Positions 45,476-50,951 of a DNA stretch of 50,951 nt are shown here, piece after piece. Made by a program: the position numbers and the translations under genes. This DNA is from Candidatus Altimarinota bacterium (GTDB taxonomy: Bacteria; Patescibacteriota; Gracilibacteria; BD1-5; UBA2023). Every line of letters begins with the position of its first letter. The first letter of the stretch is position 1. Location of the stretch: assembly GCA_002747975.1 (NCBI GenBank), contig PDRA01000023.1:1-50951 (forward strand), read 5' to 3'. The notes under the pieces are model-generated. The model was not told where the DNA came from and made no database searches. It was given only the letters and a program-made list of their open reading frames with translations.

Positions 45476-46456
45476 ATGATCGTATCTTCAGTTATTTTTT
45501 TTCTCCTCGGCAGTATTTTTGGAAGCTTTGCAAGTGTATTGGTATCGCGATGGAAAATCAAAAAATCTGGTATTTTTATCGGAAGGAGCCAGTGCCCAAA
45601 ATGTGAGCATATCCTGTGATGATTTGAACTTATACCACTTCTCTCGTATATAGGACAGCGTGGTAAATGCAAGAATTGTGCTTGCAAAATCTCGAAATTT
45701 TACCCATTTTGTGAGATACTCATGGGGATAATTTTTGTTATTATTCTCTGGGGAAATTATAGACTTGGTATCACAGTTTTTGATATATCACTTTGGATAT
45801 CACTCTTTTTTGGTTTTGTCATTTGAGTCTACACACTCTACGATCTCAAATATATGGAAATCCCAATGCAAATAATGATACCAGCACTTTTTGTAATAAT
45901 TGGAATGTTCATGTATTGATATGTATCAAAAAATTACAGTATATTTTTTGATTTTCATACTTTTCATACTTTCTCAGATTTTATAAAAAATCACTTCTGG
46001 GGAGGATTTTTTCTCTATACTTTTATTTATTTGCAAATTCTTATTTCTGGAAGTATATTCTTGATTCGAAAAAGACGATACAAGGAAATATTTGGACTTT
46101 TTGTCTTTTATATCTCTTTCTTTTGGTACAGTTTTCTCGATTTTTTAGGACTTTCAAAAGAGAATACAGACAATGATGATGAAGAAATAGAGACTTGGAT
46201 TGGAGCCGGCGATATGATGGTGGCCCTATTTTCTGGGCTCACTCTTGGTATCATCCACGGAGTTGCCAGCTTTTTTATTGCCTATATTTTGGGAAGTATT
46301 ATCGGGATAATCTATCTACTTATCTGCAAAATCCAAAAAAAATGATGAGACCATCAGATTCCTTTTGGACCATTTTTATGAGCTGGTTGGCTCGCGAGCT
46401 TCCTCTTTTATAATGAGATTTTGGAGAGAGTAAGAATTTTGTTTTTTATGGGATAG
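45476..46456 (+). CDS. Prepilin peptidase (type IV leader peptidase)
   Basis: 326 residues, about eight TM helices. Starts MIVSSVIFFLLGSIFGSFAS as in PilD; the cytoplasmic CxxC zinc pairs CPKC and CKNC...C flank a GGFELIPLLSYI segment. The first catalytic Asp lies in YTLYDLKYMEIP, the second in GAGDMMVALFSG (GxGD). It cleaves and can N-methylate type IV prepilins and pseudopilins, so the cell should make type IV pili. No pilin gene is in the window. Gly pairs TGATGA occur in LGGFE and KKGGD. Ends 3 bases from the converging gene. Confidence 0.92.
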
Positions 46457-46459
46457 GTT

Positions 46460-46972
46460 TTAAGTTGTTATCTTCAAAGAAGAAAGATCAAACCCACTAT
46501 TTGCAAAGATTTCCATAAAATGAACTTTATGTAAAATATCTTCACTTGTTTCCTTGGAAAAATCAAAACTCAATTCTGTTTCCTTTTGAAGAACATGGTT
46601 ACATAGACTAAAAACACACGTTGAACCAATTGGTATTCTATCAACTGAAACTCAAAATATTTTTGATACTTTCCGAGATACATATTCTGAAATATCTGGA
46701 TATTTCAAATTCAAAAAATCCAGTACACCATTAACTCACCGATGAGTATGATACATTGCATGAAACATTTGTCATTGCAATGTATCTTTATCTACGCCCC
46801 TCCCTACAAGGTTTTCTGCAAGGAGGAGTTTTTGATACACAGCAAAAACATCGCTCCATTCATAGACTCATTCTCGTTGTAAAAAATCATTGAGCTCTTG
46901 ATACACAGAATACTCTGAATTTTTAAGTTCTTTTGGCATATCACCAAAAACTTCCATTCGACTCTTTGGCAT
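46460..46972 (-). CDS. Unknown soluble protein
   Basis: 170 residues from the ATG at 46972. Charged, helical, no signal peptide or TM helix. Contains GQMFHAMYHTHRGVNGVLDF and VDRIPIGSTCVFSLCNHVLQ. TGA = Gly in QREG, LQG, HRG and IFG. No family is recognised. It sits alone in its orientation between the converging prepilin peptidase and the hflX fragment. Confidence 0.65.
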
Positions 46973-47043
46973 ATAACTATTATTGAGATGAAATACATTA
47001 TTTATTATACAATAATAATTATTTTGTCAACTACAATTTGTAT

Positions 47044-47113
47044 TTATTTTATAATCCCCTCTTTCAACTCATCTAACCCTATTTTCTTATAAGCACTTAC
47101 AAAAACAGGATTA
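47044..47113 (-). pseudogene. Duplicated fragment of the hflX 3' end
   Basis: Minus-strand codons NPVFVSAYKKIGLDELKEGI then IK and TAA, nearly identical to the last codons of the hflX gene at 50090 (NPVFVSAYKKVGLDELKER). About 62 bases align with few differences. It lies just after the terminator of the VIT/vWA gene, so the duplicated end flanks that gene on the far side from the intact hflX. Confidence 0.85.
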
Positions 47114-47130
47114 AGATTTATTTCTTTAAG

Positions 47131-47164
47131 AAAAAACCCGGATGCAGCAAAAGCAGAATCCGGG
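47131..47164 (-). terminator. Terminator of the VIT/vWA gene
   Basis: On the minus strand: CCCGGAT / ATCCGGG stem, extended inside by a CTGC/GCTG-like part, followed by TTTTTT. Directly after the stop at 47198. Confidence 0.9.
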
Positions 47165-47197
47165 AAAGATGATATCATGTCTTATATCACAAGAAAA

Positions 47198-50005
47198 CTA
47201 TGTATTTGATGTGTTTTCAGATTCTTTTTCTTTTCGAGAAAATCCAAAAAAGAACATAATATATAGAATATATTGAACCAAGTATGCTCCTATTATGAGC
47301 AATGCCAATGGATGAAAATCAAAGTCAAAATCAAAGTCAGATGTTCTTGAAGGTGCTCCTATTAATGACGAATCATATTCAATATCTAACGAGCTTGCTT
47401 TATCAAATGAAAGCGAAAAATTATCTGTTGTCGGTCTTGATGTTCTATTTGTTTGCCATGAAATTCGTTTTGTACGGCTAGAATCAGAATATTTTATATC
47501 ATATGCCTGATTTGATTGTGAATACCTATCAAGATCTCTCTGCTGACGATCAGTTTCCAAAGCAATAATCGAATTAAATTGATTGACAATATGGTATCTT
47601 TCGGCAAGTGCATTTTGTTGTTCAGCAACAGAATCCCATTTTGCACGATTAGAGATAGCAGAAAGGAGTTTTGTAGAAATTATACCTGCCTGTATTTGGT
47701 TTATTTTTGAGATGGCACCATTTTCAGAATTTCCAAGATGTATATTTCTACACTGTGAGCCTGTTTTAATATGTGTTGGTTGAACTGAGAAAATTTGTTG
47801 AAGTGTGCTTTCTATATCACCTTTTTGAGAGAGTGTATAGATATTTCCCGCAGTAGCGGCAAGCAAGGTATTGAAATCACTTTTATATTTTTTTACTTTG
47901 TTTCAGATTTTGATAACTGAGAGCTGATTTGACGCAAGTTTTGTAAAGTCTCTTGTTCCATCTTCTTGAGAAGAAAAATTAAAACTGTCATCATCAGTTA
48001 CAAAGATAATTCTTGAATTCTCTATACTGTTTTCGATAATAAATTCAACTGCATTATCAATATCAGAATAGCCCCAATACTTTATGTCAGCTATTTCAGA
48101 TATTCTGCGTGTATCAAAGTTGTAACTGTACATATCAATATCTCGAAGTTTTCAATCGAAATTTTTCAGCACACTATAAATATCTTCGTATATTTTGTGA
48201 GCATTATTTCTCTCTACGCTCAGTGAATTATCAAAAAGTACAATTATTTTTTGATACTCTTGATTTTTATGATAAGAGATAGTATCATATATAGACTGTA
48301 ACTCACTATTAAGACAGATTGAATCAAAAGACGTACGGTTTTCTACTCCTAGATCTTGAAGCGAAATAAAGTGATTTTCTTTTGTATACTTCTCTATATC
48401 TTTTCCTTTCTTTTTCTCTTCTTTTATGAGCTCATTTCATTTATATATTTTAGAAACAAGGTTTGAATTTTCGTTATATTTAAGATTTACAACGGTAAAT
48501 TGAGGCGAGTATAAAACTGCATCAGTCGTAAATGGAGTTATCATTTTGATTTGCACTTTTTGCTTTCCATTTGATTTATAGTCTGTCTTTTGTGGTATTG
48601 GAAATACTCGAAGATTATACGAATTAAGTCCAACTTTCTCTATAAGGGCTGGATCGGTATTTCTGCGAAGTGAGTTTTCATACACCTGACGAGCTGCTCA
48701 TCTTGGAGCAATTTGTCCGATAAGCTCTAGATTTTTTCCAAGACGTAAATTTGTGACTACAGTATCTTTAGAAGGCGCTTCAAAATCAATAATGACCTCT
48801 TTGTTCTCATTGGTTTCATTGGTAAAATCAAAAGTATACATAGTTTCTAAAAGTGGAATCCCGTTTTCCTGAATCACTGAATTTTTTATATCTATAAAAG
48901 AAAATTCAACCTCTGCTTTTTCTCCAATTTTTGAAGCATTCGTCGCAAAAGTTCTTGGATTTTCCAAATAATCAGCTACTTTCTCTCAAAAGTATTGCTG
49001 TACAGTCGCATCAAACAGTTTACTAAAAGTCTGATGATTTATATTTTCTTTGTGTTTGATATGGTATAAATATGCCCTTTCTAAAAACCATTTACCTTTT
49101 GCTTTTTTATATGATTCATAGTTATCTCATTCTGTCATAATGATTTCTTCTGCTGTATTTACTTGATACGTATACAAATATTTCATACTGTTGATTGAAT
49201 ACACCAATAAAAATAAAACTAAAAATGCAGAGACTCCCTTAAATAGAGAGTTCCATTGAAACGAAATACTTTCACGATACATATGAAGACCCAGTACAGC
49301 ATAACAAAGGAAGAGGAAGAAAATAATATTGAAAAAAAGAAATGACACAACTCATCAAGATATCATATCAGAAATATTTGATATCAATAAATGTAACTCA
49401 TCTAAAAACCATACATCATCTATCTCAATGGAAAAAATTGACTCAAATCAGATAGACAATAAGAATACAAACGTTGCTAAGAAAAAGAAAAATCCATAGT
49501 TATAATATTGAAAAAAAGAGATGCCTTTCATCATCCATTTTCTCTCCACAAAAGCGATATTATAATTTTCCGCATACGCTTTGGCAATTTGAAAGAGAGG
49601 GTATATTCCAACAAGCATGCCTACCAAAGTATCCACTCTAAATTGAGGTGTAAGGAAGAAAATTCCAATAGAAAGAACCGAAAAAATAAGTGGAATATGA
49701 ATTGTAAACAAAAATTTCCATGTACGATTTTTCTGAGACAAAAATATTGGAACTATAAATAGAAGCAATAAGGCGAAAATAATTCCAAGAAATGATAGAA
49801 TTCAATACAATTCACTCTTATCAAAGTAATTATTCTTCATCCATCCTATTATAATTATATATATAAAAAGAAGAGTACAAAGAAGGTAGATAAGGAAGAA
49901 AAAAACTTTCCCAGTCTTACTCTCTGGTCAAGAAAAAATCGAAATCCGCTCTCCAGACTTTTGTTGTTTCAATTTTTGAAGAAAAGAAATAATAGAATCA
50001 AGCAT
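47198..50005 (-). CDS. Integral membrane protein with VIT and vWA domains (PEP-CTERM-associated type)
   Basis: 935 residues. N-terminal 330 residues: about seven TM helices (FFLIYLLCTLLFIYIIII; GILSFLGIIFALLLLFIVPI; and others). Then a VIT-like domain: YTFDFTNETNENKEVIIDFE, GQIAPRGAARQVYENSLRR, DPALIEKVGLNSYNLRVFPI. Then a vWA-type domain: QKIIVLFDNSLSVERNN (altered MIDAS) and IIFVTDDDSFNF. One more TM helix lies near the C-terminus (LALLIIGAYLVQYILYIMFF). This order matches the PEP-CTERM-system integral membrane family with VIT domain. No exosortase is in the window. It is bounded by hflX and a duplicated hflX end. Confidence 0.78.
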
Positions 50006-50089
50006 AAAAATATAAATTATTAAATAAACTTATAAAATAAGTATATCATATTATTTGATATTTTGCAAAAGAAAAACAAAAAATTATAC

Positions 50090-50951
50090 CTATTGACTCT
50101 CCATCATTATTCTCTCTTTCAATTCATCTAATCCTACTTTCTTGTAAGCACTTACAAAAACAGGATTGTATTTTGCAAACTTTTCTTTTAGATATTCTAA
50201 ATAATCTATTTCTATAGTTTGTCATTCTGAATTCATTTCAGGATCTCTTTCAGAATCTCTTCTTGTATATTTTTCAATATTTATATTAGATTCCGGATCA
50301 AGTCCGGAATGACAGCAAGAAATCCCATCAATTTTATTAAAAACATAAATCTTTTTTTGAGTAGCTCAAATCCTCTCAAGAATCTCATCTACGACCTCTA
50401 TTTTTTCTTCTAATTTTGGATCGCAGGCATCAACAGTATGAAGCAATATATCAGCTTCAATAGAGTCTTCCAGAGTGGAAGTAAAAGCATCTATAAGTTC
50501 TGGTGGTAAGTCTCTAATAAATCAAATAGTATCATTTATTAGAAATTCTTTTCAAGGGCAATACTTTCCTTCATCTAAACTACTTGGAGCAATCCACATT
50601 TTCCCTACACTTGTTCAGAGAGTTGCAAAAAGCTTATCTTCTGCTAAGACTCATTTATTTGTAAGTGCATTTGTTAGAGTAGATTTTCAAGCATTTGTAT
50701 AACCAACTACTCAAATAGTTGCAAGTCATTTTCTGCTTCTCGATTTTCTATGTTCTTTTCTGACTTTTGAGAAATGTTCTAATTCTTTTTTTATAGCTTT
50801 TTCTCTTCTTTGCAAGTGTCTTTTCATTATTTGGGTATTGGTTTCTCACCTCCCTTTTCATGCTTGTTTTCCAAGTTCCATTCACATATCAAAAATTCTT
50901 GGTCACATATGTTTTATAGAAGCAAGTTCTATTTGAAGTTTTGCCTCACTG
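50090..50951 (-). CDS. hflX: GTPase HflX (5' end beyond the window)
   Basis: The last 287 codons. The N-terminal domain ends with RRREKAIKKELEHFSKVRKH. G domain: GYTNAGKSTLTNALTN (G1; the Gly before KST is TGA, 50689-50687), DTIGFIRDLPPELIDAFTST (G3), NKID (G4), FVSAYKK (G5). HflX splits or rescues stalled ribosomes. Between NKID and the later strands there is an insertion with CHSGLDPES, encoded by a palindromic repeat at 50289-50315. Codons are AT-rich (TTA, AGA) and most Gly are TGA. The real start is outside the window. Confidence 0.93.
50289..50315. repeat. Palindromic repeat inserted in frame in hflX
   Basis: GATTCCGGATCAAGTCCGGA followed by ATGACAG is a member of the same repeat family as the clusters at 344-748 and 21880-22210. 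On the coding (minus) strand it adds CHSGLDPES to HflX without a stop or frameshift. Confidence 0.85.

Overview
This window comes from a bacterium that reads UGA as glycine (genetic code 25), which points to the Candidatus Gracilibacteria / Absconditabacteria lineages of the Patescibacteria (CPR). Read with the standard code, almost every gene looks broken by in-frame TGA. Read with TGA = Gly, they become full-length proteins, and the recoded positions fall on near-invariant glycines: KNRFG in RadA, the last Gly of the Nudix box, the GKST loop of HflX, SGGE of an ABC-F ATPase, and NxExxG of Lgt. All coordinates below use TGA = Gly, with TAA and TAG as the only stops. The DNA is AT-rich, intergenic gaps are short, start codons lack Shine-Dalgarno motifs, and several good -35/-10 promoters can be seen.

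Layout. 1-3673 (minus): the start of a secreted cadherin-like protein, a block of dispersed palindromic repeats, a secreted unknown, a TatD-type nuclease and a membrane-anchored PEGA-like protein. 3741-6265 (plus): a DNA polymerase III delta'-like protein and two consecutive thymidylate-kinase paralogues. 6320-9280 (minus): a membrane-anchored Ig-like protein, then radA and recX. 9536-13012 (plus): a small basic protein, serS and a five-TM protein with a WG-like domain. 13383-15293 (minus): a start-less ORF and a Fic protein under a perfect 26-bp palindrome. 15314-15560: tRNA-Asn and a duplicated copy of its 3' end. 15856-21812 (plus): an ATP-grasp ligase fused to a DUF1704/MATCAP-type metallopeptidase, a 7TM-transglutaminase-type membrane protein, metG and a Nudix hydrolase. 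21880-22210: a second repeat cluster. 22314-28497 (minus): an operon of an NqrB/RnfD-like membrane protein and three exported proteins. 28686-31995 (plus): lgt, a HAD phosphatase and an ABC-F ATPase. 31999-34722: a LemA-like protein, a polyprenyl-phosphate sugar transferase and an unknown. 34861-38918 (plus): valS, then a RelA/SpoT-like HD protein with foreign codon usage. 38979-42396 (minus): an M23/lytic transglycosylase-like wall hydrolase and a MurF-like ligase. 42544-46456 (plus): a small coiled-coil protein, a PPM-phosphatase-like membrane protein, recO and a prepilin peptidase. 46460-50951 (minus): an unknown, a VIT/vWA membrane protein and hflX (cut by the window edge).

Most genes are housekeeping: translation (serS, metG, valS, tRNA-Asn, HflX, ABC-F), replication and repair (delta'-like, tmk, RadA, RecX, RecO, TatD) and envelope (Lgt, MurF, M23, sugar transferase, prepilin peptidase). 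The accessory content of most interest is the fused ligase-peptidase with its 7TM partner, which could be a self-contained system that adds and removes an amino-acid tag. Also notable are the palindromic element inserted in frame in hflX, the duplicated hflX 3' end flanking the VIT/vWA gene, the Fic gene beside a duplicated tRNA end, and the codon-biased HD protein.
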